The notes under the pieces were generated by a model, which saw only the letters and a program-made list of their open reading frames with translations, was not told where the DNA came from and did no database searches. This document shows positions 26,337-37,900 of a stretch of DNA of 64,000 bases, piece after piece. Each line of letters begins with the position of its first letter. The stretch's first letter is position 1. The stretch lies in assembly GCA_046314755.1 (NCBI GenBank), contig JBKDBG010000017.1, positions 1 to 64,000 of the forward strand. The letters are read 5' to 3'. Source of the DNA: UBA6183 sp046314755. GTDB lineage: Bacteria > Bacteroidota > Bacteroidia > UKL13-3. The translations under genes were made by a program, and so were the position numbers.

Positions 26337-27179
26337 ATGTTCCTGTTTAAGAATAGAACACTCCTCATCGCAACCAAACATAAAAAAGAACAAGTGCTCG
26401 CTCCATTATTGGAACGGACGCTTGCTGTTCATTGTATTCCATTAACCCAATTTGATACCGACTCGTTGGGAACTTTTAGTGGTGAAGTAGAAAGAGAAAA
26501 CAATCCATTAACAACGCTTAGAAACAAATGCGCCTTTGCGGCTAAAGCACATGGTGTTGATTTGGTGGTTGGCACCGAAGGTTCATTTGGCCCTCATCCG
26601 GTTTATGGCTGGTTACCCGCCCATGATGAATTGGTAATGTTACTTGATCTTAAAAATAATATTGAAATTTTTGCACGTGAAATGTCCACCCAAACCAACT
26701 ATGGTGGTACAACAGTAAGCACTTATGATGAACTGTTTGCATTTGCAAAAGGCAAAGGATTTCCTGAACACGCTTTGATTATTAAAGATAAAACACAAGA
26801 GTTTTCGCAATGCATTAAAGGCATACAACAAGAAAACGAATTACTTGCTGCATTTGAGAAAACAAAAAAATACCATCAAAATGTTTGGGTAGAAACGGAT
26901 ATGCGTGCACATCTAAACCCTACGCGAATGAAAGTGATTGAGCAGGCGGCCGGTAAGCTCATCAACCATATTCAAAGCGAATGCCCGCAGTGCAAAAGGC
27001 CGGGATTTGTGGTAAAAAAGGTAATTGCCGGATTACCTTGTTCAGTTTGCGGAACTCCTACGGAAAGTATCAAAAGCGAACTTAAAGTTTGTGACGGATG
27101 CCGCTACGAAGAAGAACTGATCTATCCTAAAAATAAAACCACAGAAGACCCCATGTATTGTTTGGTGTGTAATCCGTAG
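26337..27179 (+). CDS. DUF6671-like protein with four CxxC pairs
   Basis: Protein of 280 aa with no signal peptide. The N-terminal ~200 residues contain FKNRTLLIATKHKKEQVLAP, a conserved acidic/glycine region GVDLVVGTEGSFGPHP and TNYGGTTVSTYDEL, a pattern I associate with DUF6671, of unknown function. The C-terminal ~65 residues carry four CxxC pairs (216/219, 235/238, 252/255, 275/278), enough for two rubredoxin- or zinc-ribbon-like metal sites. The GTEGSFGPHP loop and the segment around VWVETDMRAHLNPTRM look like active-site positions, but no reaction can be named. It is the last plus-strand gene of the metabolic block. Confidence 0.7.
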   Translation: MFLFKNRTLLIATKHKKEQVLAPLLERTLAVHCIPLTQFDTDSLGTFSGEVERENNPLTTLRNKCAFAAKAHGVDLVVGTEGSFGPHPVYGWLPAHDELVMLLDLKNNIEIFAREMSTQTNYGGTTVSTYDELFAFAKGKGFPEHALIIKDKTQEFSQCIKGIQQENELLAAFEKTKKYHQNVWVETDMRAHLNPTRMKVIEQAAGKLINHIQSECPQCKRPGFVVKKVIAGLPCSVCGTPTESIKSELKVCDGCRYEEELIYPKNKTTEDPMYCLVCNP

Positions 27180-27247
27180 TGAAAACAATATTGCGTTTTT
27201 ATACTCATCTAATCGCCCCAAAGCATAAAAGAGAAATAAAAATACAA

Positions 27248-30200
27248 TTATTTATGCAATACAATTTTGGTTAAAACCATTTCACCATTAACCATTGATT
27301 GTAACACATACATGCCCTGTTCGAAATCGTTCATGTTCAATTTAATTTCACCGGCATCAACCCACGAATTTGAATGCCATTTTTTCAATAACTTTCCTTG
27401 TAAATCAAACAAACAGATTTCATCAACCTTTGCCTCTTTACTGGTTTCAATCAACAAATAATCTTGTGCGGGATTAGGATAAATACGTACAGGTAATGAA
27501 AGTGTTTTTTGAACAACGCGTACACCCAGATAAGCGTATTCCCCATTCATGTCTTCTTGGATGAGTCGATAATAAATAAGTTGGTGTTGAAGCGTTGCAC
27601 CTACATCATCATACGAATATTGTTTTGCTGCGTAACTGTTTCCGTTGGCTTTAATAAACGTAAGTGGAGTAAAGTTAATTCCATCCAAAGACTTTTCAAT
27701 TAGAAAACCTTTGTTGTTTATTTCTTGGGCAGTTGCCCAACGAATTACTGCATCATCCTCTCGCAACTTCACGTCAAATGAAATTAGTTTTACCGGTAAA
27801 GGATTACTGATGGCCTCATCACAGCCCATATATGGTTTAATCAATGGGCGAGTATGATTATCGATATCCGTTTGAATATTTGCAAGCCGAATTCCTGCTA
27901 AAAGGGTATCACCTAAAGAAGCTCCTGCTAACCTTAAACGCCAAGCACTTTGAAAGGTTACAACCTTACTTTGCGATTGAAAGTTTGTTGCGGTTGCAGT
28001 TGAAAATGCAGATAAGGTGGCATAATCAATTGCATTAGCATTTCCTAAAATGGTATTGGTTCCATTCACATATAAAAGGTTATGATTCATCACAGGATTG
28101 CCGCCCAACCAAAAAAACACAGCATAATGTTTACCTCCGGATGCACTTGTGTTACTGCGTTCGTTGATAAAAATATTATTGAACACCGAGTCTTGTGCAT
28201 CTCCTATTCCTGAATAAAAAGCTGTTGAGTTATTTGATCCCGATGAGCTTACATTCTGTCCTGATATTCTTACCGTATTGTAAAATATTTTATTGGCAGC
28301 TCCGGATTTTTGTATGCCAATGTATGCAATTGATCCTGTGTTCGCATTTGAAAGACTATCTGTTCCTAATGCGATTTCATTGTTGTGTACAAATATACCG
28401 GGACCAAAAGTTGAAACGCCAATTGCTCTTGCTTCGGTGTTGTTGATTGGCCCGATGCCTAGAATGCTGTTTCTTGCCACTTCAATAAAATTAGTACTGC
28501 CTCCCGAAACTTGAATACCCGCAGCATTTCCCGAAGGCGCCCCAATGGTATTTATTTGTGTTACAGTATTGTTAGTCACCAAACGTTGGCCACTTCCTGA
28601 GGCAGATAGAAAAATACCGTTTATAAAAGTAAAACTTGTGCTGATTAAAGCAGGGTTTGACGGGTTATGACTCAATTGTGTGATGCGGTTATTTCGGATT
28701 ATTGCAGGGGCATTTCCTGAAACAAATATTCCATACAATGTTTTAGATTGATGTAAAGCATACCGTAAGTTTCTAATGGTATTATTTTCAATGGTTACAT
28801 GTTGCCCATTGTTCACCGTAAACTCAATGCCACATAAATCACCGTTACATAGTTGGTTAATACTAGCCGCAGTTTGATTTGAACCAATAATATTATTAGT
28901 AACACTAAATACACCTGAGCTGGCCGAAAACCTTATACCATAAAAAGAAAGCAAGCCACCTCCGGAAACCTGTATCGCTCCGATTTTATTTTGATTGATG
29001 AGAATGGAGTCAAGCGCTGTACCTAGAGATGCACCAATATTAATTCCGCTAAATGCTGCAACACCAACATTGTTTACATAATTAAATTGAATACTTGCTA
29101 CTCCGGTATCAGCACCTATTGTGTTTCCGGTTAATTCTGCCTTGCCGTTTAAAACAGCAATAAAAGCATGGTTGCCGTTGTTGAACATGGTAGAAAAACT
29201 TATACGCCTAAACGTATTATTACGAACGGCCACACCGGCATTTGCTGTACTTAACTGAAGAAGTTGGTATGTAACCGTACCATCAAACGAAGTGTTTTGC
29301 GTACCACCACAATAGGCCGCACTGCCTCCAAAAAAGTTATTCGAGATATTAGCAAAGCCTGCAGAAGCATAGCTGATAAACGAAAAGTTGCTCGAATGGC
29401 TGTATGTGAGGTTTTTGTAAAAACTGTTTCCGGTAATGGCTAGATTGGCGTTGGTATTATCCACAAAAATTCCGCAGTTCAGTGGGCTCACAATTTCATT
29501 ATTGGTAATCATATTTCCGGTTGAAAGCACGTTGGCCGGCCCCGTTGAACCTGATGCGGAAATACACGTTGCAGGTAAATTTGATGTATTGAGAGCACCA
29601 ATGTAACAACTGTCGATTATGTTATTGTTATTTCCTGTGCTTATTCTGTTGCCAAACTCTACAATTCCGTCATTATTAAATGTTGTGTTCCCATAAACAA
29701 AACAATTTTGTAATCGGTTAAATGAAGCGTCATTTGCAAACAACACCGCAGGGTCACTTGATGTATTTCTGATGGTGATTCTTCTGCCTGCCTGTGTAGT
29801 CGTATCCGCGCCATTAACAGAAATATACCTTGAACCGTTAAAATAAATATTGGCTGGAGTTGCAGAGCCAATGACGGTTGCTGTAACACCATTTGCAGGA
29901 CGAATTTGTATGTTGTTGACAGCACTTACTCCTTGTATTAGTGATGAAAATGCTATAGGAAATGTTTCGGCAGGAGTGGTGTAAGTTGTTTGTGTTAATA
30001 ACAACGTAACCGGACCGGAAACCCCTCTTTGGTTTACATCATTTACTGCTGCCGTTAACGTAGTATAATTTCCTCCTGCACCTACTCGATAAACACCCGA
30101 CATTGGAGGGCCAACAATGGCAAAACGAAACGGAGTGCTTGGAGGTGCCGTAAAACTATCCCAAGTGATGCTGCCAAAACCGGCAGAAGGAAGTGCCGCA

Positions 30201-33200
30201 TAATTCCCCAAACTATCAGTTGCTGCAAAGAAGTAATAAATAGAATCTCCTATCACGGGCAATGAAGTAAGCAAAGCATAATTCAACGTAAATTCAAAAG
30301 GAGAAGCAGCACTGCTTGTCTCCACAAATTTCCAACCGTTAAAACTGCTTTGGTTTGGACCAAAACCATTGCCTTCTGATTTTTTCTTAAAATAAACCCG
30401 GGGCTTTCTTCCGTTGGCCATGCTTATACCGCTTAAGGTATCACTAATGATTAATGCAGGTAGCGTACGAAGCGGAGTTGAACCACTATTAACAGCATTT
30501 TGATACGCACCAAATTGTGGAGGGAAAATATCGTAATCGGTTTCATAACAACCAAGTCTAGTGAATGGTGTTGTGCGTATCGAATCAATCAAATCTCTAT
30601 TGATACCCGATAATACTACTCCCACTTTTGTGGTTGCGCCTTTAATGGGCCTCAAATCACTGTTGCTAATTAATCGCGGATTTGTTGAAACAGAATTGGC
30701 ATTTCCTCCTAACCTACCTACTAAACCAGCTAAATCATTATAATTTGATGAGCCATCATACAACAAAAATCCGTTAGCCGGATCAACATAATAGTTGTTA
30801 TTGTTAATGGTTGCTCCTACAATTGGCAATGTGGTTGATGCCCAAAATGCAGTATGCCTTGAGCTGCCTAAGCCATTAAACCTAATGTTGCTGAAAACAT
30901 TATTACGAATATCAAGCCCGGTAAACGGACCATTGCCAAAAATTTGAAAAGCACTTGAACCACTAACGCCCGAGCCAAAAAATGACCCACCTGAAAAGTG
31001 CACTGTATTGTAATATATTTTTAGGTTGGTTCCTCCATTAATTTTTATTCCAAACGAGTTAAACATGATTCCTATGGAGCTGCTACTGTTTGATGCCAAT
31101 ATTCTTGAAATGCTGTTGTTATAAATGGAATCATTATTGACCCCAACTCCCGTTGAAACAAAAACACCATAACACCCTGTTGAATTGGCGTTACCAGACT
31201 CCACAGAATGGATGATATTATTTTTAATGCAAGAGTTATTTACGTTTTCACCCAAATGCACCCCAGTTAAAATAACGCCAGTACCGGAATAGATATTAAT
31301 GATTTGATTTTTATTTATCACCGCATTGTTTGCACCTTCCAAATAAACACCTGTTGTGCCAAGCACTAAATTAGAAGAGTCGCTGCTGAATCGGTTGTTT
31401 TCAATAAGCAAATTGGTAATAGGAGAACTTACCGAACCTAAAGCCATTATACCTGCAACACCAACATATAAATTACAATTGCGAACCGTAATTCTATCTG
31501 CACCTTCAGCCTTTGTTATGGCTTGGGCTCCAATACCTGTTCTTCCGCCTATAATAACAATTTGCGTGGTTGAAACATTGGATCCTTTCAAAATCACATT
31601 TCTAATTTCAACATTTTTTATGCCTCCGTTTTGGTTGGTTGATTGCATAAATAACACACTTTGTGCATTTACATGAGTGTTGGTTATTCTTAAGTTGCGT
31701 GAGGTTGTGTTGTTGTTCGAACCTTCAAGGGTAAAGTTATTTACACCATCACGTACAATAAATAAAGCAGAATCAAACGACCCTATGATTAATGGGTTTA
31801 ATCCTGCGGCTGGCCTCATTAATAATGTATTGTTGGCCGACATACCAACAGCCGGACGAAGCGAAAGCGGAAAAGTTTCTTGTCCGCCAAGCGCAGGTGT
31901 GGTATACATATTATTGGTTAACACAAACGTTACCGGACCGGTTTGTACACTTGCTGCATAACGATTAAAAGCCGCTGTAATTGAACTAAAGGATCCTCCA
32001 TTGCCCACTGTAAATACCCCGGAAAGGGTATCAAAAACAGGGAAAAACGGAATACTTCCGCTAACCGGAAAATTAGAGGAGAGCAAGGTGGTTGAATTTA
32101 CTACTCCATTAATATTTACCGCACCCGAACCAATTGTGCCGTTACTGTCCTCAACAGCTGCAAAAAACTCAATGGTATCTCCTACCGCAATTCCACCTTG
32201 TAATAAAGCAAAATCAACCTGAAACAAAAAAGGAGAGGCGGCACTTGATGTTTGCACAAACTTCCATCCACTGCTTTGGTTGGTATTATTTACAAATGCA
32301 TTTGGAGCTGTTTTTTTCTTGTAATACAACCTTGGGCGGTTAGTTACCGATCCTTTTATGCCAAATCTATCACTGGCAATAACCGTAATTTGAGGGGCAG
32401 TTTGAAATGGCGAAACACCACTTACTTGCCCATAACTTACTTGTGGTTTTTGAAAATCAGCAGGAACAAAAGCGCCTTCATAACAACCCAAATCAGGGTA
32501 ACGAAGTGAGCGAAGATTTCCGTTTAAATCATTCAACACCATCATTGGGGTATCAATATAATTTGCTCCGGATTCAATTTGTGAAGGTACACCTGTTGCC
32601 GGTTGTAAATCAAAAGGAGTAACAACTGTTTGTTGAAACTGCACATCTTCAAAGTAACTTTCGCTTTCTCTCGGGGCTACTCTTTGTCTTATTTGTGCTA
32701 AAGTAGTATCACGGTTTGCTCCGTCATAATACGCTGCAAACCTACCCGGTGAACCGGATGAGAAAAACAAATTCTGATTTGAACCAAGTCGGTACGTATC
32801 CAAGTTTGAGCTTTCTCTGTAATAAGCTGCATTCATTCCAAATGGTACAGCCAGAGATTTATTCACCAATACATTATTGCGCAACTCAACTTGCGAAAAG
32901 ACACTTGCCCTTACACAATACGAAAGTAAATTTCCGGAGTTTGGCGCATTAAAATAAATGGTGTTGTAATAAATTCGACTGACATTGGTTGGGCCGTGCG
33001 TATTGATAAAAATACCAAATATACTGCTTTCAATACTGCTGGTGTAGGTTTCAAAATCATAAATAAGGTTATTGGTAATAACCGCGTTGATGTGATTTGG
33101 ACCTATTTCAATTCCGGTTAAAGTAGCATTGATGGAGTCGGAACTAAAACCATAGATTTGATTGCGTAAAATATTTACTTGTGCATTGGTGTTATTGTAT

Positions 33201-34741
33201 TCAATGGCTTTTACTACGCCTAGCTTGGTTCTGAAGTTATAAAACCTATTGCCTTGAATCACCTTAACACCGGAAAAAACATAGCCTGTAACCGGTTTTA
33301 AATACCCAATTACGCTTCCATTAACCGTATTGATTAATCCATAAAATTCATTGCTAACTACACTATCGGCAAGGCTTGAGTTGTGGTTATTCATAATGCC
33401 AACATTCGCGCCATTCACACAAGTATCATTATAAATCTTGTTCTCATAAATGCGGGTAATTCCAAGGGAGCCTAAAATATTTATTCCATAAAAACTGGTA
33501 GTACTTCTATTGCCGTAGATTTCGTTTTTTTGCATGAGCACATATCTGTTATTCGCCAACGTAATAAATAATCCTGCAAACAGTTGTGATGCTGTACCCC
33601 AATAAGAATTATTATTAATATGATTTAGATTAATGATTAAGGTATCGCATGCAATGGCATTAATCCCATTAAAAGTACCGGTTGCGGTTCGGCAATTCCG
33701 AATAAAATTACTTTCCACATACAACCGGCCCGTATTGCTGTTATTAATTAACAAGCCGTTGTTTGTGCCGGATGAAACGGTGTCGGTAATTATGTTATTT
33801 TTTATAAAGGCGCGAGCAATGAATTTTAAATCAATTCCGTTGAGCGTGTTTGTAAAACTTAATCCGCCTCCTGAAATGGTATTACCGTCAACCTCTAAGT
33901 TGTTTTGATAATACATGGCAATACCCGAAGCAACGGAACCGTTATTTGGCCCAAAACCAACTATATTATTTCCTTGATTGGGAGACCCAATTTTATTCGA
34001 CTGATCATATAGCGTAGTTGATGCAGACGTTATATTTATTCCGCTAAAATATACTCCAAATTGTGCATTGGTTATGGTGTTGTTTTCTATGGTATTAAAG
34101 GAGTGTGCATCATTCACCGATGTGTAGGTGATATTTGACGTATTGATTGCAGTATGATTTGCAGCATAAATGGCCGCTTGTGTCATAAACGTATTCCGCC
34201 TAAACCTTATGTTACAATTGCGAATGGTATTGTATTGGCAACCATCAACGGGAGCTGCAGCATTACGTTTCACCAACATGATGCCGTATTCATATTGTGT
34301 AAAGGAAAAAGTATTGGTATTAGCCTCTATGAAATCCAGCCCGTCAAAAGTTACATAATCAACGCCCAAAAGCTTAACCATAGCATCTATTCCGCCAATG
34401 CCCGAACCGGAAGTAAACACAGGGTTGTTTCCCGGCAAAAAACTTTTACGAATAACCAAAGGATTATTGGCGTTTAGCGTTCCGTTTAATGTGGCCGAGC
34501 CAAGACTTATACCTGCATTGGGCAAGGTTTCGGTATGTCCGGAAGCAATTTCAATAATTGCACCACCGGCTGCAACTCCATTTGTATTTAGTGCAGTAAA
34601 AGCAGCATTGAGAGATACATAATCACAACCTGAAGTACAAACTGTTTTGGTTCCTGAGATAGGTTGACTAAAAACCGGAAAAACGAAGAATATAAAAAGC
34701 ACCGCAATGAATGATTTGCTTTGATGCAGATTTAAATACAT
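27248..34741 (-). CDS. Giant secreted beta-helix protein with T9SS type A sorting domain (2497 aa)
   Basis: Cell-surface or extracellular protein with a signal peptide (about residues 1-26) and a C-terminal T9SS sorting domain (about 2415-2497; VRIYPNPAQDYLLIE opening, GMYVLQSMVNGE close). The body is three right-handed parallel beta-helix blocks of Asn-rich turns such as NTIRNCNIRF and NVISSNQTAAS-like ladders. Blocks two and three each open with a similar module, VFTVGNGGSFSSITAAF (near 910) and VYRVGAGGNYTTLTAAV (near 1550). Blocks are joined by spacers containing the motif PRLYYKKK or PRVYFKKK followed by GWKFV(Q/E)TSSAASPF. Just before the sorting domain is the common LPVKLISFDVKL...INNKGFLIEKSLDG segment. 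Adhesin, matrix or polysaccharide-active roles are all possible; no catalytic motif is evident. Confidence 0.85.
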   Translation of the reverse strand: MYLNLHQSKSFIAVLFIFFVFPVFSQPISGTKTVCTSGCDYVSLNAAFTALNTNGVAAGGAIIEIASGHTETLPNAGISLGSATLNGTLNANNPLVIRKSFLPGNNPVFTSGSGIGGIDAMVKLLGVDYVTFDGLDFIEANTNTFSFTQYEYGIMLVKRNAAAPVDGCQYNTIRNCNIRFRRNTFMTQAAIYAANHTAINTSNITYTSVNDAHSFNTIENNTITNAQFGVYFSGINITSASTTLYDQSNKIGSPNQGNNIVGFGPNNGSVASGIAMYYQNNLEVDGNTISGGGLSFTNTLNGIDLKFIARAFIKNNIITDTVSSGTNNGLLINNSNTGRLYVESNFIRNCRTATGTFNGINAIACDTLIINLNHINNNSYWGTASQLFAGLFITLANNRYVLMQKNEIYGNRSTTSFYGINILGSLGITRIYENKIYNDTCVNGANVGIMNNHNSSLADSVVSNEFYGLINTVNGSVIGYLKPVTGYVFSGVKVIQGNRFYNFRTKLGVVKAIEYNNTNAQVNILRNQIYGFSSDSINATLTGIEIGPNHINAVITNNLIYDFETYTSSIESSIFGIFINTHGPTNVSRIYYNTIYFNAPNSGNLLSYCVRASVFSQVELRNNVLVNKSLAVPFGMNAAYYRESSNLDTYRLGSNQNLFFSSGSPGRFAAYYDGANRDTTLAQIRQRVAPRESESYFEDVQFQQTVVTPFDLQPATGVPSQIESGANYIDTPMMVLNDLNGNLRSLRYPDLGCYEGAFVPADFQKPQVSYGQVSGVSPFQTAPQITVIASDRFGIKGSVTNRPRLYYKKKTAPNAFVNNTNQSSGWKFVQTSSAASPFLFQVDFALLQGGIAVGDTIEFFAAVEDSNGTIGSGAVNINGVVNSTTLLSSNFPVSGSIPFFPVFDTLSGVFTVGNGGSFSSITAAFNRYAASVQTGPVTFVLTNNMYTTPALGGQETFPLSLRPAVGMSANNTLLMRPAAGLNPLIIGSFDSALFIVRDGVNNFTLEGSNNNTTSRNLRITNTHVNAQSVLFMQSTNQNGGIKNVEIRNVILKGSNVSTTQIVIIGGRTGIGAQAITKAEGADRITVRNCNLYVGVAGIMALGSVSSPITNLLIENNRFSSDSSNLVLGTTGVYLEGANNAVINKNQIINIYSGTGVILTGVHLGENVNNSCIKNNIIHSVESGNANSTGCYGVFVSTGVGVNNDSIYNNSISRILASNSSSSIGIMFNSFGIKINGGTNLKIYYNTVHFSGGSFFGSGVSGSSAFQIFGNGPFTGLDIRNNVFSNIRFNGLGSSRHTAFWASTTLPIVGATINNNNYYVDPANGFLLYDGSSNYNDLAGLVGRLGGNANSVSTNPRLISNSDLRPIKGATTKVGVVLSGINRDLIDSIRTTPFTRLGCYETDYDIFPPQFGAYQNAVNSGSTPLRTLPALIISDTLSGISMANGRKPRVYFKKKSEGNGFGPNQSSFNGWKFVETSSAASPFEFTLNYALLTSLPVIGDSIYYFFAATDSLGNYAALPSAGFGSITWDSFTAPPSTPFRFAIVGPPMSGVYRVGAGGNYTTLTAAVNDVNQRGVSGPVTLLLTQTTYTTPAETFPIAFSSLIQGVSAVNNIQIRPANGVTATVIGSATPANIYFNGSRYISVNGADTTTQAGRRITIRNTSSDPAVLFANDASFNRLQNCFVYGNTTFNNDGIVEFGNRISTGNNNNIIDSCYIGALNTSNLPATCISASGSTGPANVLSTGNMITNNEIVSPLNCGIFVDNTNANLAITGNSFYKNLTYSHSSNFSFISYASAGFANISNNFFGGSAAYCGGTQNTSFDGTVTYQLLQLSTANAGVAVRNNTFRRISFSTMFNNGNHAFIAVLNGKAELTGNTIGADTGVASIQFNYVNNVGVAAFSGINIGASLGTALDSILINQNKIGAIQVSGGGLLSFYGIRFSASSGVFSVTNNIIGSNQTAASINQLCNGDLCGIEFTVNNGQHVTIENNTIRNLRYALHQSKTLYGIFVSGNAPAIIRNNRITQLSHNPSNPALISTSFTFINGIFLSASGSGQRLVTNNTVTQINTIGAPSGNAAGIQVSGGSTNFIEVARNSILGIGPINNTEARAIGVSTFGPGIFVHNNEIALGTDSLSNANTGSIAYIGIQKSGAANKIFYNTVRISGQNVSSSGSNNSTAFYSGIGDAQDSVFNNIFINERSNTSASGGKHYAVFFWLGGNPVMNHNLLYVNGTNTILGNANAIDYATLSAFSTATATNFQSQSKVVTFQSAWRLRLAGASLGDTLLAGIRLANIQTDIDNHTRPLIKPYMGCDEAISNPLPVKLISFDVKLREDDAVIRWATAQEINNKGFLIEKSLDGINFTPLTFIKANGNSYAAKQYSYDDVGATLQHQLIYYRLIQEDMNGEYAYLGVRVVQKTLSLPVRIYPNPAQDYLLIETSKEAKVDEICLFDLQGKLLKKWHSNSWVDAGEIKLNMNDFEQGMYVLQSMVNGEMVLTKIVLHK

Positions 34742-34941
34742 GGGCTATTGAGTTTTTCTTTTCAAATTAAGACAATTTTTTAATTTATTCATAAAAAACG
34801 GTTGTTGCTGGGATTCTAAAAACACAGGTTCTCCTCAGGCTCAGTAACAAGTTAAATTATACCACGAAAATTACCGGTTACATGATGAGTTGACAATGCG
34901 AATATTAAATCCTCACTAAAAAAGATTAACAGTTAGGTTAC

Positions 34942-34975
34942 AAAAAAAGCGTCCGCCTCAAAGAGGCGGACGCTT
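34942..34975 (-). terminator. Strong Rho-independent terminator after the 3464-aa gene
   Basis: A perfect 13-bp GC-rich stem (34947-34959 with 34963-34975), a 3-base loop and, on the minus strand, a seven-T tail (34942-34948). It separates the two giant genes into different transcription units. Confidence 0.95.
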
Positions 34976-34996
34976 CCCGTCATTTAACATAGAAAA

Positions 34997-37900
34997 TTAT
35001 TTCAGCCTTACTACCTTTTGTACTTGTACAAATGAGGCTTGCTTCACTTCAACGAAGTATATTCCTCCATCACTGTTAACTAACTCATCCATATTAACTA
35101 CGTTAATTCCGCTTTGCAAGGTGGTGGTTTTACTAAACACAAGTTTTCCGTTTAAGTCGAACACGGTTATTTGTGCGCTACCCTCTTGCGGGGTATTCAC
35201 TTTTAAGTTCAATGCACTTAAGAACGGATTTGGATATGGGGTAACCGCAAATGTTTCCAATTGCATTTTATTTAATTCAATGGTATTGCTGTATTCATAT
35301 CCGCCATTTACATCAATTTGCTTTAAGCGATAATAAACGATACTTGATTGATTAAATACGTTCGCATCTACAAACTGATAATTGCGTTTAACGTTGCTGT
35401 TTCCGGCTCCTTTTACAAAACCAACATACTCAAAAGTTCTGCCGTCTGATGATCGTTCAATCTCAAACCCTAAGTTGTTTCTTTCTGAAGCTGTAATCCA
35501 TGTAAGTTTCGCATCATCATTCATCACTTCTCCATTAAAGGTTAACATTTGAACAGGTAATGGCGCAGAAGCATCCGTTCCGGTAATGATTCCAAATGCA
35601 TTACTTGGTGTTGATGTAGCGATGGTTTGTGAAGAAGTATTCGCACCAGAAGCTGCATCAAAACTCCATGATGTTCCAAAACGAGCCCAGCGCAATGCGG
35701 TTTCGCTCAGAACATTTCCTAACAAAGCAGGATCATAGTTAAAAGTTGCTTGGTAAGAGTAACCTGTTCCTCCTGCCGCGGATACTTGTAAATATGCATT
35801 CATAAAACGTGTACCCACATTGGTTGATGGAGGGTTTGTTCCGCTGTAATAGTTGGCCGATAAGCTGCTTGGTACCGTACCTGTAGCACCCCAGTTAATT
35901 GTTGCAAGTGTGCGTCCGGCAAATGTAATGGTTGTTGTTCCATTCAAAGCGGGAGTTCCTGTAATAGTAGCTGCAGGTGGTGTTGATGTAGACACAAACT
36001 CATGTGCCCCAATATCTGTTCCGAAGCCTACAGTTGTTCCTCTGCTGTTTCCGGCAAAATCAGCATTGATATTGCCTGACAAAGGACCGGCAATACCTTT
36101 TCCATTTAGATACCAGTTTTGAGCTGCTGATGACACGACATTTAAGTTTCCATTTGTAACATTAGCAAATAAGACAGCAGGGTTAACCAACGTGCTTATT
36201 TCCGACCAAGAGTTTCTATCAGCATTGCTGGTTGTTCTCCAGTTGCTGATATTTAAATCCCCGGTACCCCATAAACCAAGTGTGTTGGCATTTGATGATG
36301 ATAACAAGTTGTAGTTTACCACGGCCCATCCTGCTCCGGTTGGTGTTCCCGAAACCTCATTGGCAATTGCATAATTCTTGGTTGCACCTCCAGCACGGTT
36401 GTTAATGAACGCATTGTTTACCAAGCGAGTTCCGGATGTAACCTCAAATGTAGAGTTTGGACCTTTGTGATAAGCATAAGAAGCTAATGAACCCGATGAT
36501 GAGTTACCTGTTATAAGTACCGTGTTGTAATAAGCATTCACATCAAAACCTCCGCTTGATTGTTGCCAAATACCATTGTACTGTATGTTATTGGTTTGAC
36601 CATCACCTAAAGTAATTTGATTGTTGGTAACGTCTAGTGCATTCACCACATTGAACACCAAAATTCCGGTAGCTGTAGCCATTGGATTTGCGGCATTAGA
36701 GGTGCTCAAGTTTCTGATATCATAAACCCTGTTTCCAGTTACTCTTGCAGCATTAGCACTTTGAATCATAATGCCGGCAGCATTGGTCGTTGAAGCACTG
36801 GTACTATTTGCAGAAATGTTGTATATAAGGTTGTTGTTTACCATCGGACCGGCATTGGTTGATCCGGCTAAGCTGATTCCAAATACACTTAAAAAGGTTG
36901 ATGAAAGACTGGTATTGGTTGAAAGCGTACTTAAATTGAAGATTCTATTATTGCTGATGTTGGCAACTGTAGAACCTGACATTTGAATGCCGCCTAATGT
37001 TACACTCGTTTGTGTTCCATTTGCATTGATATTGGCAATGGTGTTTCCGGTTATTTGTACAGCAGGGTCAATGTTCACCGCAGTTGTTACATTAATAGCC
37101 CTTGTTGTACCATTAGCATTATTCGTAATACTGTTTACCGTATTGGTAGTACCAATAACATTATTGTTAATTGAAGTAATACCTCCGGATACCAATATCC
37201 CATTAAAAGAGACGCTATTGCCCGCACTGTTGATGGCAATACCTGCAATTCTATTATTTTCAACCAATGTAGGAACAGTAACAGTTGCGTTTACAGCAAT
37301 ACCGGAGTGGGTAGTTGGAGGAGCCAATTCTATCGAGCCGGCAACCGTTGAATCCCCAATCATGTTACCTGTAATATTTGTTCTTCCGGCAGTAACCAAA
37401 ATACCATTCCATTGCACACCGCTTGCCGTTTGAATGAAGCGCATGTTTCTAATGGTGTTGGATGAAATTTGGGTGGTTAAATTATTGCCCACCGCAATTT
37501 GAATACAGTTCCAAGCCGCAAGAACACTGCTGTTCCAGGCAGATCCTCCTGCATTTGGAGCAGATCCTCCAATAATGTTGTTTGAAATCGTATGCCCTTC
37601 AGAAATGGCACCGCCATTAAAACGAATTGGTAACGCATTCGCAGTGATTAAGACGAGTGTGTTGTAGAAATTATTTCCATTCACTACCCAATTATTACCT
37701 GAACCACCATCCACATTTACATAGACTGAAGATGCATTTAACAAATTGTTTCCGCTGATTACGTTTGATGAGTTTAACACAAATCCGGAGTGGAAACTGC
37801 TGATTAATGCGGCAGGAATTCCGCTTGGGAATGCTACACCAAGATCATTTCTAATCGTACAATTGATAATCGAATCTTGGCTGTTACCAACAGTGGTGTT

